Below are positions 33,244 through 40,920 of a stretch of 64,000 bases of DNA, piece by piece (position 1 is the stretch's first letter; each line of letters starts with the position of its first letter). Position numbers and translations under genes: made by a program. The notes beneath the pieces are model-generated. The model was not told where the DNA came from, did no database searches, and was given only the letters and a program-made list of their open reading frames with translations. Source of the stretch: Sphingomonas psychrotolerans (GTDB lineage: Bacteria > Pseudomonadota > Alphaproteobacteria > Sphingomonadales > Sphingomonadaceae); NCBI RefSeq assembly GCF_002796605.1, contig NZ_CP024923.1, positions 1,550,001 through 1,614,000 of the forward strand. The letters run 5' to 3'.

Positions 33244-33837
33244 ATGGAAAACATTGATGTTCCAAAGATCATCGAAGCCGCGGCGACGAGCAATCTCGGC
33301 GTGCTTTCGCTGCTTGTTCTCGTGCTCGCCTTTCTGGCCTGGCGATTTTTCCAGAAATCCGGCGACAAGGTTAAGCTGGTCGCTTTCGGCCTGATGTTCC
33401 TCGGCGCGTTCGGCTTCGGCGCGTCGGTGATGATGGCGGGTCCCACGGGGGCCGCCGCCGAGGCGGTTGCGAAGCCAAATGCCAGCCCGGCCCCGGACCC
33501 GACGCCGCCGGTACCCGAGGCGAATCTGGCTCCCGCCGCGACTTCGCCGAGCCCGCAGGGCATTGGCGACATTTCAGGCGCGTGGCGCGATTCCGATGGC
33601 TATCGATACGCCGTCCAGCAAAACGCCGCCGCCTTCAGCTACATATCGACGCTCGACGGCCAGCGCACGAGCTCGGGCGAAGGAACGATCACCGGCAATC
33701 GGCTCAACTATAAATATCGCAACGAAGCGACGGCCGATTCAGGGACCTGCACGGGCCGCCTCGCTGCGGACGCCAAAGCGATCGATGGCAAATGCGGTAA
33801 TGGCATGGCCGAATGGGGCTTCCACCTCGAACGCTGA
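33244..33837 (+). CDS. hypothetical membrane protein with extracytoplasmic domain
   Basis: 197 residues. Two hydrophobic helices (about 15-34 and 45-63), a Pro/Ala linker, then a C-terminal 90-residue domain with a SGAWRDSDGYRYAVQQ motif and two Cys (GTCTGR, DGKCGNG) that could form a disulfide. It resembles lipocalin-like small sheets but I do not recognise a named family. It is bounded by a bidirectional terminator. Confidence 0.7.
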   Translation: MENIDVPKIIEAAATSNLGVLSLLVLVLAFLAWRFFQKSGDKVKLVAFGLMFLGAFGFGASVMMAGPTGAAAEAVAKPNASPAPDPTPPVPEANLAPAATSPSPQGIGDISGAWRDSDGYRYAVQQNAAAFSYISTLDGQRTSSGEGTITGNRLNYKYRNEATADSGTCTGRLAADAKAIDGKCGNGMAEWGFHLER

Positions 33838-33855
33838 CCCGGCGGGGGACCCGCC

Positions 33856-33876
33856 CCCTTCCGCCGAACGGAAGGG
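33856..33876. terminator. bidirectional terminator between convergent genes
   Basis: CCCTTCCG-CCGAA-CGGAAGGG, a perfect 8-base stem between the membrane protein and sodB. Its arms contain runs of C and G rather than T. Confidence 0.6.
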
Positions 33877-33888
33877 AGCGGGAAGCGA

Positions 33889-34509
33889 TCAGCCCTGATC
33901 GGCCCGCGAGACGCCGGCGCCATCGAGATTCTGCGCGACGAATTCCCAGTTGATCAGGTTCGCCGAAACCGCGTCGAGATAGGCCGGACGCGCATTGCGG
34001 TAATCGACGTAATAAGCGTGCTCCCACACGTCAATCGTCAGCAGCGGCTGCATGCCGTCATAGACCACCGGCGTGTCGGCATCGTGCAGCGAAGTCACCT
34101 TGAGGTTGCCGCCGTCGAGCACCAGCCAGCCCCAGCCGCTGGCGAAATGGTTGGTCGATTCGGTCACCAGCTGCTTCACCAGCGCCTCGGCCGAGCCGAA
34201 GCCCTCGTTGATCAGATCGGCGAGCTTGCCGGTCGGCGCCTGCTTTTCGGGGCTAAGGCACTGCCAGAAGAAGCTGTGGTTCCACACCTGCGCGGAGTTG
34301 TTGAACAGGCCCTTGTCGCCGGTTTCCTTGGCCTTCGCGATGACTTCGGACAGCTTCAGGCCCTCTAGGCCCTTCTCGACCACGAAGCCGTTGGTCTTGT
34401 CGACATAGGCCTTGTGGTGCTTGCCGTGGTGGAATTCGAGCGTCTCCGCCGACATGTGCGGAGCGAGCGCACCCTTGTCATAGGGCAGCGCGGGAAGTTC
34501 GAAAGCCAT
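33889..34509 (-). CDS. sodB: iron/manganese superoxide dismutase
   Basis: 206 residues, cytosolic. Metal ligands are the His of HHGKHHKAYVD, the His of WNHSFFWQCL, and the Asp and His of DVWEHAYYVDY. The Gln in the QVWNHSFFW context and the GGNL block point to iron-type. The ATG at 34509 gives the normal MAFELPALPYDKGALAPHMS start; the frame upstream is not conserved-looking. It is followed by a shared terminator. Confidence 0.95.
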   Translation of the reverse strand: MAFELPALPYDKGALAPHMSAETLEFHHGKHHKAYVDKTNGFVVEKGLEGLKLSEVIAKAKETGDKGLFNNSAQVWNHSFFWQCLSPEKQAPTGKLADLINEGFGSAEALVKQLVTESTNHFASGWGWLVLDGGNLKVTSLHDADTPVVYDGMQPLLTIDVWEHAYYVDYRNARPAYLDAVSANLINWEFVAQNLDGAGVSRADQG

Positions 34510-34694
34510 GGGGATACTCCGTGTTCGGTTCACCCGCCCAACGATCCGCGGCGGGAAGCGGTCCTCCCCTAGCTCCGAAAAACGGCTCGTGTCCCGCAAA
34601 TTTCGTTGCGTGTGACAAACGAAAATTCCGATCTTAAGCTGCGACCTGCACGCGCCGGGGGCAATCGGCGCCGCAAATGGAGGGGAGCAATCGC

Positions 34695-35258
34695 ATGGAC
34701 AAGTTTTTCGGCAATCTGCACGCGGTGCTGGGAGTCAGCCTCGTGCTGGCGATCGGGCTGATGTTCGCGCCGTATTTCGCGCCGCCGCTGGGCCTGTGGA
34801 ACGGCGTATTCCAGTGGCTCCACGTCTTCTTCGGCATCACGTGGATCGGGCTGCTTTACTATTTCAACTTCGTCCAGATCCCGACCATGCCCAATATCCC
34901 CGCCGAACTGAAGCCGGGCGTGTCGAAGTTCATCGCGCCGAAAGCTCTGTTCTTCTTCCGCTGGGCGGCATTGCTCACCGTAGTCACCGGCCTGATCCTC
35001 GCCTGGCTCTACAACGAGCTCGAGGATGCATTGCTGCTGCGCGAGAGCGCACGGCTGATCGGCATCGGCATGTGGCTCGCATTGTTCATGGCGGCCAATG
35101 TCTGGTTCGTCATCTGGCCCAACCAGAAGAAAGCACTCGGTCTGGTCGAGGCCGATGACGCCACCAAGGCGAAAGCGGGCAAGACTGCGATGATCGCCTC
35201 CCGCCTCAACGTATTGCTCTCGCTGCCGATGCTGCTGGCGATGACCAACTATCATTGA
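34695..35258 (+). CDS. PuuD-like membrane protein (urate hydroxylase N-terminal domain)
   Basis: 187 residues with four membrane helices. The WLHVFFGITWIGLLYYFNFVQ and PKALFFFRWAALLTVVTGLI segments match the membrane half (DUF989) of PuuD, without the cytochrome c part. Alone, this module is widespread in alphaproteobacteria and its function is unclear. A GGAGGGGAG ribosome site supports the start. Confidence 0.75.
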   Translation: MDKFFGNLHAVLGVSLVLAIGLMFAPYFAPPLGLWNGVFQWLHVFFGITWIGLLYYFNFVQIPTMPNIPAELKPGVSKFIAPKALFFFRWAALLTVVTGLILAWLYNELEDALLLRESARLIGIGMWLALFMAANVWFVIWPNQKKALGLVEADDATKAKAGKTAMIASRLNVLLSLPMLLAMTNYH

Positions 35259-35261
35259 GTT

Positions 35262-35342
35262 CCCGTGCTCCTGCGAAAGCAGGAGCCCAGAGCCAGGCGG
35301 CGAGTTCGATACCCTGGACTCTTGCTTCCGCAGGAGCCCGGG
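35262..35342. repeat. palindromic repeat pair with variant core
   Basis: GTGCTCCTGCGAAAGCAGGAGCCC and later CTTCCGCAGGAGCCC. The stem (GCTCCTGC/GCAGGAGC) differs from the CCCGGC family but shares the GCGAAAGC loop. The same variant occurs as a terminator near rnpB. Confidence 0.65.
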
Positions 35343-35344
35343 GT

Positions 35345-36379
35345 TCAGCCCCCCGCCCCCAGCAGCTCGTGCCGCTTCAAGGCATGGCGAAGCTGGTCAT
35401 AGGTCAATCCCAGCGCCTCGGCAGTCGAGCGCTGGTTGTAGCGATGCTCGGCCAACGCCCGCGACAGCACTTGCCGCTCGAACGCGTTCACCCGCGATTT
35501 GAAGTCGGTGCCGCCGTCGAACGCCGCCGCCGGCTCGGCTTCTACCGCCGACGCGGGGGCTGGCACGGCCGGCGTCGCCGCCTGCGGCGAGTTGGCGGTC
35601 CGCGGCCGAAACGGCGACTTGAACGGATCGATCTCGATCGAATCCACCGGCCCTTCGCGCTCCCAGCGATACACTGCGCGCTCGACGACGTTGCGCAGTT
35701 CGCGGACATTGCCCGGCCAGTCATAGGTCATCAGCGCGTCGAGCGCATTCGGCCCCCAGCCCGGCCAGTCGGCCAGCCCAATCTCGGATGCCATCCGCCG
35801 CCCGAAAAAGTCCGCCAGCACTTCGATGTCGCCGCGCCGCGCGCGGAGCGGCGGCAAGGTCACTACTTCGAACGACAGCCGGTCGAGCAAGTCGGCGCGG
35901 AACGTCCCCTTGTCGACCTTGTCGGGCAGATGCTCGTTGGTCGCCGCGACGATGCGAACGTCGACATGGAGCGGCCGCGACGAGCCGATCCGCGTCAATT
36001 CGCCATATTCTACCGCGCGCAGCAGCCGCTCCTGCGCCGCCATCGACAGCGTACCGAGCTCGTCGAGGAACAAGGTGCCGCGATGCGCCTCTTCGAACCG
36101 CCCCACGCGCGCCTTGGTGGCGCCAGTGAACGCGCCCGCCTCGTGCCCGAACAATTCGGCCTCGATCAGCGTCTCGGGAAGCGCCGCGCAATTCATGATC
36201 ACCAGCGGCTGGTCCCAGCGCGGCGAGAGGCGGTGGAGGCGCTCGGCGACGAGTTCCTTGCCCGTGCCCCGCTCGCCGATCACCAGCACCGGGCGGTCGA
36301 GCGCGGCAGCGCGGCTGGCGCGTTCGAGCGCGTCGAGAAAAGCTCCGGATTGGCCGATAACCTGGGTTGCGCGCTCCAT
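35345..36379 (-). CDS. pspF: phage-shock-protein transcriptional activator PspF
   Basis: 344 residues. It is a sigma-54-dependent AAA+ activator without a receiver domain, as in PspF. Walker A is GERGTGKE (35-42), the sigma-54 contact loop GAFTGA is at 82-87, and the C-terminal Fis-like helix-turn-helix ([20 protein letters not shown]) is intact. An Ala/Pro linker separates the two. It is divergent from the psp operon, whose sigma-54 promoter lies in the shared spacer. PspA would inhibit it in the absence of stress. Confidence 0.94.
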   Translation of the reverse strand: MERATQVIGQSGAFLDALERASRAAALDRPVLVIGERGTGKELVAERLHRLSPRWDQPLVIMNCAALPETLIEAELFGHEAGAFTGATKARVGRFEEAHRGTLFLDELGTLSMAAQERLLRAVEYGELTRIGSSRPLHVDVRIVAATNEHLPDKVDKGTFRADLLDRLSFEVVTLPPLRARRGDIEVLADFFGRRMASEIGLADWPGWGPNALDALMTYDWPGNVRELRNVVERAVYRWEREGPVDSIEIDPFKSPFRPRTANSPQAATPAVPAPASAVEAEPAAAFDGGTDFKSRVNAFERQVLSRALAEHRYNQRSTAEALGLTYDQLRHALKRHELLGAGG

Positions 36380-36427
36380 GCCGAACCTTTGGCGAATTTT
36401 CCCAACTCTTGGCAAGCCTTATCTGGT

Positions 36428-36450
36428 CACTGAATGTCAGATGAACAGTG
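36428..36450. promoter_or_regulatory. candidate PspF upstream activator site
   Basis: An inverted repeat CACTG-N13-CAGTG (36428-36432 and 36446-36450), with CTGA-ATG-TCAG nested inside it, 30-50 bases upstream of the -24 element. This matches the usual position of enhancer sites for PspF. Confidence 0.45.
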
Positions 36451-36480
36451 AAAATGGCTGATCTCTGCGGTTTTCGCCAT

Positions 36481-36498
36481 TTGGCACGCCTCCTGCAA
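36481..36498 (+). promoter_or_regulatory. sigma-54 promoter of the psp operon
   Basis: TTGGCACGCCTCCTGCAA has GG (36483-36484) and GC (36495-36496) twelve bases apart and matches the -24/-12 consensus closely. It drives the 35-residue peptide and pspA. Start of transcription is expected near 36507. Confidence 0.9.
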
Positions 36499-36555
36499 AG
36501 CTGTCGGCAAGCCCGCCAACGGGCGCACCAAACAACAGGTTCAGGGAACGAGATC

Positions 36556-36663
36556 ATGACCTACGAAGCAAAGAATGTCCGCAACGCCTTCTTCGCCGTC
36601 ACCGTCGCCTTCTTCGCCAGCGCCATCCTGATGGCCGGCGCGGTTGGCCCGGCGATCGCCTGA
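36556..36663 (+). CDS. 35-residue membrane peptide, first gene of the psp operon
   Basis: ATG to TGA, with AGGGA about nine bases before. The sequence starts MTYEAKNVRNAFFAVTVAFF and continues through a single hydrophobic helix (about 11-33) ending GPAIA. It has a short charged N-terminus and is otherwise hydrophobic. It begins 49 bases after the predicted transcription start and so is the first gene under sigma-54 control. Two strong hairpins separate it from pspA. I recognise no named family. The alternative is a leader peptide or a signal-peptide-like export product. Confidence 0.65.
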   Translation: MTYEAKNVRNAFFAVTVAFFASAILMAGAVGPAIA

Positions 36664-36679
36664 AGCAAACAAGGTCGCT

Positions 36680-36743
36680 CCGCTCACCTGCCCCGGTGAG
36701 CGGAAACCCGCCGGGAGAGGCACCCCCTAGTCTCTCCCGGCGG
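36680..36743 (+). promoter_or_regulatory. two tandem hairpins between the peptide gene and pspA
   Basis: CCGCTCACC/GGTGAGCGG (36680-36688, 36695-36703) and CCGCCGGGAGAG/CTCTCCCGGCGG (36708-36719, 36732-36743) are both perfect stems. They occupy most of the 106-base gap. No T-run follows the second. They may set the ratio of peptide to pspA mRNA by attenuation or processing. Confidence 0.6.
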
Positions 36744-36769
36744 ACCCCGAAAAACGAAGGAGTGTCAGC

Positions 36770-37438
36770 ATGGGTATCTTCTCGCGAACCCGCGATATCA
36801 TCGCCGCCAACGTCACCGACCTGCTCGACAAGGCCGAGGACCCGGCCAAGATGATCCGCATGATCATCCTCGAGATGGAAGAGACCTTGGTCGAGGTTCG
36901 CGCCTCCGCCGCGCGCACCATTGCCGATCAGAAGGAAATGCGCCGCCACATCGCCAAGCTCGAGAAGCTCCAGGAGAGCTGGACCGAGAAGGCCGAACTG
37001 GCGCTGTCCAAGGGTCGCGAGGATCTCGCCAAGGCCGCGCTCGTCGAAAAGCAGAAGGCCGCCGATATGTGCGAGCAGCTCTCGACCGAGATCGGCGTGC
37101 TCGACGAAGCCCTCAAGGCTTCGGAAGAGGACATCACCAAGCTCCAGAACAAGCTGCGCGAGGCGCGGGTCCGTCAGAACTCGATCGTCGCCCGGCTGGA
37201 GAGCGCGAACAACCGCACCCGCCTGCGCGAGATGACCAACGGCTCGAAGATGCACGATGCGTTTTCGCGCTTCGATGTCCTTGAACGCCGGGTCGACTTC
37301 GCCGAGGGCCGCGCCGAGGCGGCGGGTCTGGGCAGCGTCCCCAAGAGCCTCGAGGAAGAGATCGCCGAGCTGCGCTCGTCCGAGAAGGTCGATGCCGAGC
37401 TCGAGGCACTGAAGGCCCGCCTGAACAAGGGAGCGTAA
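36770..37438 (+). CDS. pspA: phage shock protein A
   Basis: 222 residues, an almost wholly helical ESCRT-III-like coiled coil. MGIFSRTRDIIAANVTDLLD is the amphipathic membrane-binding start. PspA inhibits PspF at rest and coats damaged inner membrane under stress. A GGAG ribosome site precedes the ATG. It is three bases upstream of pspB. Confidence 0.96.
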   Translation: MGIFSRTRDIIAANVTDLLDKAEDPAKMIRMIILEMEETLVEVRASAARTIADQKEMRRHIAKLEKLQESWTEKAELALSKGREDLAKAALVEKQKAADMCEQLSTEIGVLDEALKASEEDITKLQNKLREARVRQNSIVARLESANNRTRLREMTNGSKMHDAFSRFDVLERRVDFAEGRAEAAGLGSVPKSLEEEIAELRSSEKVDAELEALKARLNKGA

Positions 37439-37441
37439 GCG

Positions 37442-37714
37442 ATGGAAGAAGTCCTGCTCCCCATCGTCATCGTCGGGATGCTGTTTATCGGTCTCCCCTG
37501 GGTGATCATGCACTACATCACTCGGTGGAAGACGGCGGCGACGATCACCGGCGAGGACGAGAAGCTCCTCGACGAGCTCTACTTCACCGCGCGCCAGCTC
37601 GAGGAACGCCTGCTCACCGTCGAACGCATCATCGCCGCCGACAACCCCGATTTCCGCCCGGTCTCGGCATCGCGCCAGGAACCGAGCCCCTTCGATATCT
37701 CGAGGAGGAACTGA
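37442..37714 (+). CDS. pspB: phage shock protein B
   Basis: 90 residues. An N-terminal membrane helix (about 5-23) is followed by a cytoplasmic helix with LLDELYFTARQLEERLLTVERIIAADNPDF, matching PspB. With PspC it senses envelope stress and releases PspA from PspF. It is one base from pspC. Its TVERIIAADNPDF end resembles the ERIVTD motif of the downstream small proteins. Confidence 0.88.
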   Translation: MEEVLLPIVIVGMLFIGLPWVIMHYITRWKTAATITGEDEKLLDELYFTARQLEERLLTVERIIAADNPDFRPVSASRQEPSPFDISRRN

Positions 37715-37715
37715 G

Positions 37716-38090
37716 ATGTCCGTCCGCACCAAATTCTATCTCGACAAGCAGAATGCCAAGGTTCTCGGGGTCTGCTCGGGCCTCGCCGACTACACTGGCA
37801 TCGAGACGATCTGGCTCCGCCTGGGCATGGTCTTCTTGGCCTTCGCGACCAGCGGCACCTCGATCCTCTTTTACTTTCTGATCGCCTGGCTCGCGCCCAA
37901 CAAGCCGGCCGGCCTCTATCAGGGTCCCGAGGAAGAGAAGTTCTGGCAGGGCGTCCGCTCGAACCCGAGCCGCTCGACCGCGCAGGTCCGCTCGACCTTC
38001 CGCGACATCGACCGCCGGCTGGCCGACATCGAGATGTACTATACGAGCCGCAACACCCGGCTCGCCGACGAGATCGACAGCCTGCGCTGA
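37716..38090 (+). CDS. pspC: phage shock protein C
   Basis: 124 residues with the PspC domain (KVLGVCSGLADYTGIETIWLRL) and one or two membrane helices (about 32-58). The C-terminal extension ends RNTRLADEIDSLR, a motif seen again in small proteins encoded downstream. Confidence 0.93.
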   Translation: MSVRTKFYLDKQNAKVLGVCSGLADYTGIETIWLRLGMVFLAFATSGTSILFYFLIAWLAPNKPAGLYQGPEEEKFWQGVRSNPSRSTAQVRSTFRDIDRRLADIEMYYTSRNTRLADEIDSLR

Positions 38091-38117
38091 GCGCGGCCGT
38101 CAAAAGGGAGCAAGACA

Positions 38118-38414
38118 ATGAAGGAACTGAGTTGGCTGGTACCGGTGCTGATCGTTGCGGCGGTCATGGCATCCAAGGCCTTCCAGACCTGGGTTCGCGC
38201 CAAGCACGGATACCCGATGGAGGAAAGCCGCCGGCACCGCCGCGGCCAGCCAGCAGGCGATCTCGACGCTGACCGCAAGATCGCTCTGCTCTCCACCGAG
38301 AATGAGCGCCTGACCGGCCAGGTCAGCCGGCTCGAGGAACGGATCGCCGTCCTCGAACGGATCGCCACTGACCCCGCGGAGCGCGTCGCTCGCGAAATCG
38401 ACTCCCTGCGCTGA
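38118..38414 (+). CDS. small TM plus coiled-coil protein, psp operon member 1
   Basis: 98 residues. One N-terminal membrane helix (about 5-20), a basic linker and an amphipathic helix with LLSTENERLTGQVSRLEERI, ending VLERIATDPAERVAREIDSLR. The tail repeats the ERIxTD and EIDSLR elements of PspB and PspC. Strong ribosome site (AGGGAG). I recognise no named family; it is likely an envelope-stress accessory. Confidence 0.8.
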   Translation: MKELSWLVPVLIVAAVMASKAFQTWVRAKHGYPMEESRRHRRGQPAGDLDADRKIALLSTENERLTGQVSRLEERIAVLERIATDPAERVAREIDSLR

Positions 38415-38427
38415 GAAGGAACCGCAA

Positions 38428-38757
38428 ATGGACCAGGCACTACTCATGCAGAACCTTCCCGGCCTGATCGGCGGCGCCATGCTGCTCGGCGCCTTCGGGA
38501 TCGTCGGGTGGATCTTCACCACATGGCTCAGGATCAAGAACGGCTACCCGCTCGAAAACAGCTGGGGCAAGGCGATCTACCCGCAGAAGAACGACGAGAT
38601 GGTCGAACGCATCCGGCTGATCAGCCAGGAGAATGCCCAGCTCCGCGCCGAGCTCGGCTCGGTCAAGGACCGCCTGGCCAATGTCGAGCGCATCGTCACC
38701 GATAGCGCCCACAGCCTCGACCGCGAGATCGAGCAGCTACGCACCAAGAGCAACTGA
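38428..38757 (+). CDS. small TM plus coiled-coil protein, psp operon member 2
   Basis: 109 residues. Membrane helix at about 12-34, followed by IKNGYPLENSWGKA, then an amphipathic helix with LISQENAQLRAELGSVKDRL, and a tail NVERIVTDSAHSLDREIEQL. It is 13 bases after the previous gene and shares its layout (KHGYPMEES there, KNGYPLENS here), so the two are paralogues. Confidence 0.8.
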   Translation: MDQALLMQNLPGLIGGAMLLGAFGIVGWIFTTWLRIKNGYPLENSWGKAIYPQKNDEMVERIRLISQENAQLRAELGSVKDRLANVERIVTDSAHSLDREIEQLRTKSN

Positions 38758-38767
38758 GGAGGCTTTG

Positions 38768-39034
38768 ATGATCAACCCCCTGCTTATCCCGATCCTGGGT
38801 ATTTCGTGCGGCCTGCTCGCCATTCTCGGCGGGGTGTTCATCAAGCCCTGGTTCAAGCTCAAGGAGCGCCAGATGGAGATCGAGGCGCACATGGTCGCCG
38901 AAAAGGCCGCCCAATATGCCGCCCAGACCGAGCGGCTCGAGCAAAGGGTCCGGGTTCTGGAACGGATCGTCACCGACCGCGGCATCGAGCTCGCGGATGA
39001 AATCGAACAGCTGCGCGACGCGCCGCTCAATTAA
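38768..39034 (+). CDS. small TM plus coiled-coil protein, psp operon member 3
   Basis: 88 residues. Membrane helix about 5-24, KPWFKLKERQ, an amphipathic helix and the tail VLERIVTDRGIELADEIEQL. GAGGAGG lies before the ATG. It is the shortest of the three paralogues with ERIxTD tails. Confidence 0.8.
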   Translation: MINPLLIPILGISCGLLAILGGVFIKPWFKLKERQMEIEAHMVAEKAAQYAAQTERLEQRVRVLERIVTDRGIELADEIEQLRDAPLN

Positions 39035-39076
39035 GCCCCGCTGCGCGACGCGCGGCTACATCCAAGGACCAGTAAA

Positions 39077-39202
39077 ATGATCATCGTCGTGTTCGCAGTG
39101 CTGACCGCACTGTGCGGGGGAGCTATGGCCCTCGCCGAAGCCCGGGACCGCCCCGTCCGCCGCGCGGAAAAGCTGGCCCGCCAGCAGCAACAGGGCGCCT
39201 GA
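39077..39202 (+). CDS. 41-residue membrane peptide, psp operon member 4
   Basis: MIIVVFAVLTALCGGAMALA is one membrane helix, followed by a basic tail (RRAEKLARQQQQ). AAGGA lies eight bases before the ATG. It has a Cys in the helix. It sits in line with the flanking genes and uses the same codon style. Function unknown. Confidence 0.65.
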   Translation: MIIVVFAVLTALCGGAMALAEARDRPVRRAEKLARQQQQGA

Positions 39203-39235
39203 GGCGCCGCAAACTCCAGATCAGGGAGGCAAGCA

Positions 39236-39487
39236 ATGACCGTCGACCCCAATCTCTACATCACCCTCTCGGTCTCTGGCCTCGCCGGCGTAGCGATGGT
39301 GACCGCAGCGGGCCTCTCGGGCTGGCGCGGCTGGCTGGCGCTCAAGCGCCAGGAACTCGCCGAGTACCGTGGGGCCGGGGCGCAGGCCGAACTGGCCATG
39401 CCCTCCGCCGCCTCGCGCATCGAGATCGCAGACCTCAAGGAACGCATCCGCAAGCTCGAAGCGATCGCCGCCGGGGTGGACCTCTAG
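39236..39487 (+). CDS. small TM plus coiled-coil protein, psp operon member 5
   Basis: 83 residues. Membrane helix about 9-31, then LKRQELAEYRGAGAQAELA and a C-terminal amphipathic helix (IEIADLKERIRKLEAIAAG). It shares the layout of the other psp-locus small proteins but lacks the ERIVTD tail. GGGAGG ribosome site. Likely the last gene of the psp transcript; sufE follows after 24 bases. Confidence 0.75.
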   Translation: MTVDPNLYITLSVSGLAGVAMVTAAGLSGWRGWLALKRQELAEYRGAGAQAELAMPSAASRIEIADLKERIRKLEAIAAGVDL

Positions 39488-39511
39488 GGTCCACCCGGCT
39501 AGCGGGTCGGC

Positions 39512-39919
39512 ATGCCCAGCCTCGCCGACCTCCAGGACGAATATGAATTCCTCGACGCCGACGATCGCTACCGCCTGCTGATCGATCTGGGCCGGTCGCT
39601 CGAGCCGATGCCCGAGCCGCTCAAGACCGACGCAACTCTCGTCCGCGGCTGCTCGGCCGCAGTCTGGGTCTATCCCACAAGCCGCGACGACGGCACGCTC
39701 CACTTCCTCGCGGACTCGAATGCGGCGATCACCAAGGGCATCATCGCCCTGGTATTGTTGGCCGTGCAGGACCGCAGCCCGGCCGAGATCCTCGCCACCG
39801 ACGTCGAAGCCGCGCTCGCCCCGTTCGACCTGCGCAATCAGCTCAGCTCGAACCGCACGCAGGGCATCCCCAACATGATCGCGCTGATCCGTGAGACGGC
39901 CGGCCGGTACGCGACATAA
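39512..39919 (+). CDS. sufE: SufE family sulfur acceptor
   Basis: 135 residues. It takes persulfide from the SufS-type cysteine desulfurase via Cys47 in TLVRGCSAAVW. The helix DRYRLLIDLGRSLEPMPEPL and the SNRTQGIPNMIALI end are typical. The suf operon itself is not here. Two cysteine desulfurases lie at 59-61 kb. Confidence 0.92.
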   Translation: MPSLADLQDEYEFLDADDRYRLLIDLGRSLEPMPEPLKTDATLVRGCSAAVWVYPTSRDDGTLHFLADSNAAITKGIIALVLLAVQDRSPAEILATDVEAALAPFDLRNQLSSNRTQGIPNMIALIRETAGRYAT

Positions 39920-39921
39920 TC

Positions 39922-39992
39922 GTCATCCCGGCGAAAGCCGGGATCTCAGGCGGAGGCGCAATTCGGCACGAGATCCCGGCATTCGTCGGGAT
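39922..39992. repeat. REP-like palindrome pair overlapping the 2Fe-2S gene end
   Basis: CGTCATCCCGGCGAAAGCCGGG and, inverted, GATCCCGGCATTCGTCGGGATG, separated by about 25 bases. The right half is translated as the C-terminus of the minus-strand gene 39946-40311. Confidence 0.8.
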
Positions 39993-40311
39993 GACGATCG
40001 GGAAGAAGCCCCAGCTCCCCCGCCACCACATCCAGATCGGCCCCCTCGGGCACCAGCAACCATTCACGCGACGCCGAGCCATTGACCACCGTCACCGCGC
40101 CGCGTGGGCAAACCCCGAGGCACTTGACCTCGACGATCCCCGCCGCGCCCTTGCGGCCCTTTTTCAGCCCGAGATGCTTCCGCAGGGCCTTGGCGAGCGG
40201 CGTCTTGCCCCTGGGCCCGAAGCCGCCTTCCAGCTTCTTCGAACATTTCGCGCAGACCAGAACGGCATTGGACCAGCTGGAGCGAACGCTCGCCTTCAAT
40301 CGGGCTTCCAC
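39946..40311 (-). CDS. (2Fe-2S) thioredoxin-like ferredoxin domain protein
   Basis: 121 residues. The Cys ligands are Cys20/Cys23 (VCAKCSKK) and Cys64/Cys68 (KCLGVCPRGAV), as in thioredoxin-like [2Fe-2S] ferredoxins. The last 16 or so residues (RHPDECRDLVPNC) are encoded by a REP repeat and are probably non-functional. The start overlaps the end of the J-domain gene by 16 bases. Confidence 0.85.
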   Translation of the reverse strand: MEARLKASVRSSWSNAVLVCAKCSKKLEGGFGPRGKTPLAKALRKHLGLKKGRKGAAGIVEVKCLGVCPRGAVTVVNGSASREWLLVPEGADLDVVAGELGLLPDRHPDECRDLVPNCASA

Positions 40312-40832
40312 GTCCGCCGCTCTTCGGCGGTCTTGAGCACGTCATACGCCGCCTGGATCGCCTGGAAGCGCTTGGCAGCGTCTGCGTCGCCGGGCTTCAC
40401 ATCGGGATGATTCGACTTGGCGAGCCGGCGCCACGCCATCCGCACCGCCTCGAAATCCGAATCCACCTCGAGATCGAGCAATTCGAGCGCGCGGATCTCG
40501 TCGCGCGAGCGGGTGCCGTCCCCCGGCCCGGCCCAGCTATTGTGTTTCGATTCCGAAAAGTCGCCCGCATCGCGCCGTTCGTCGGATTCGCGCTGCGCGG
40601 CTTCCTCCGCGGTCAGGCCTTCGAAGTAATTCCAGTTGCGATTATATTCGCCCGCATGCGTCTCGCAGAAATACCAGCGCTCGGGGCTGTTGGGCGATTT
40701 GGGCGCGGGTCGGTCGCCGGGCGCCTCGCAGCCGTGACGATCGCACAACCGTACCTTCACGGCCTCGCGCTCGGCGCCATAAGCGCGCCAGCGCGGGAAG
40801 CCCCAATCGGAAGATCGTGTCGCGCGTGCCAT
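40296..40832 (-). CDS. J-domain protein with N-terminal zinc-like region
   Basis: 178 residues. The J domain is C-terminal (about 113-175) with an intact SNHPDVKPG HPD loop, so it can stimulate a DnaK partner. The N-terminal half has LCDRHGCEAPGDRPAP and FCETHAGEYNRNWNY, a possible zinc site (two Cys and His pairs). This arrangement is common in alphaproteobacterial DnaJ-like proteins. It is upstream of the 2Fe-2S protein with overlap. Confidence 0.87.
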   Translation of the reverse strand: MARATRSSDWGFPRWRAYGAEREAVKVRLCDRHGCEAPGDRPAPKSPNSPERWYFCETHAGEYNRNWNYFEGLTAEEAAQRESDERRDAGDFSESKHNSWAGPGDGTRSRDEIRALELLDLEVDSDFEAVRMAWRRLAKSNHPDVKPGDADAAKRFQAIQAAYDVLKTAEERRTWKPD

Positions 40833-40880
40833 GTGGGGCAGATAGGATGGCCGAGCCGCAAAGGCTACCCGTCAAAGCCG

Positions 40881-40908
40881 CAGTGCTCCCGCGAAAGCAG
40901 GAGCACTG
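40881..40908. terminator. palindrome at the 3' side of rnpB
   Basis: CAGTGCTCC-CGCGAAAGCA-GGAGCACTG, a perfect 9-base stem 12 bases beyond the predicted end of RNase P RNA. It resembles the repeat at 35262. It probably terminates rnpB. It also lies upstream of the J-domain gene. Confidence 0.6.
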
Positions 40909-40920
40909 CGCTCAAAATTT

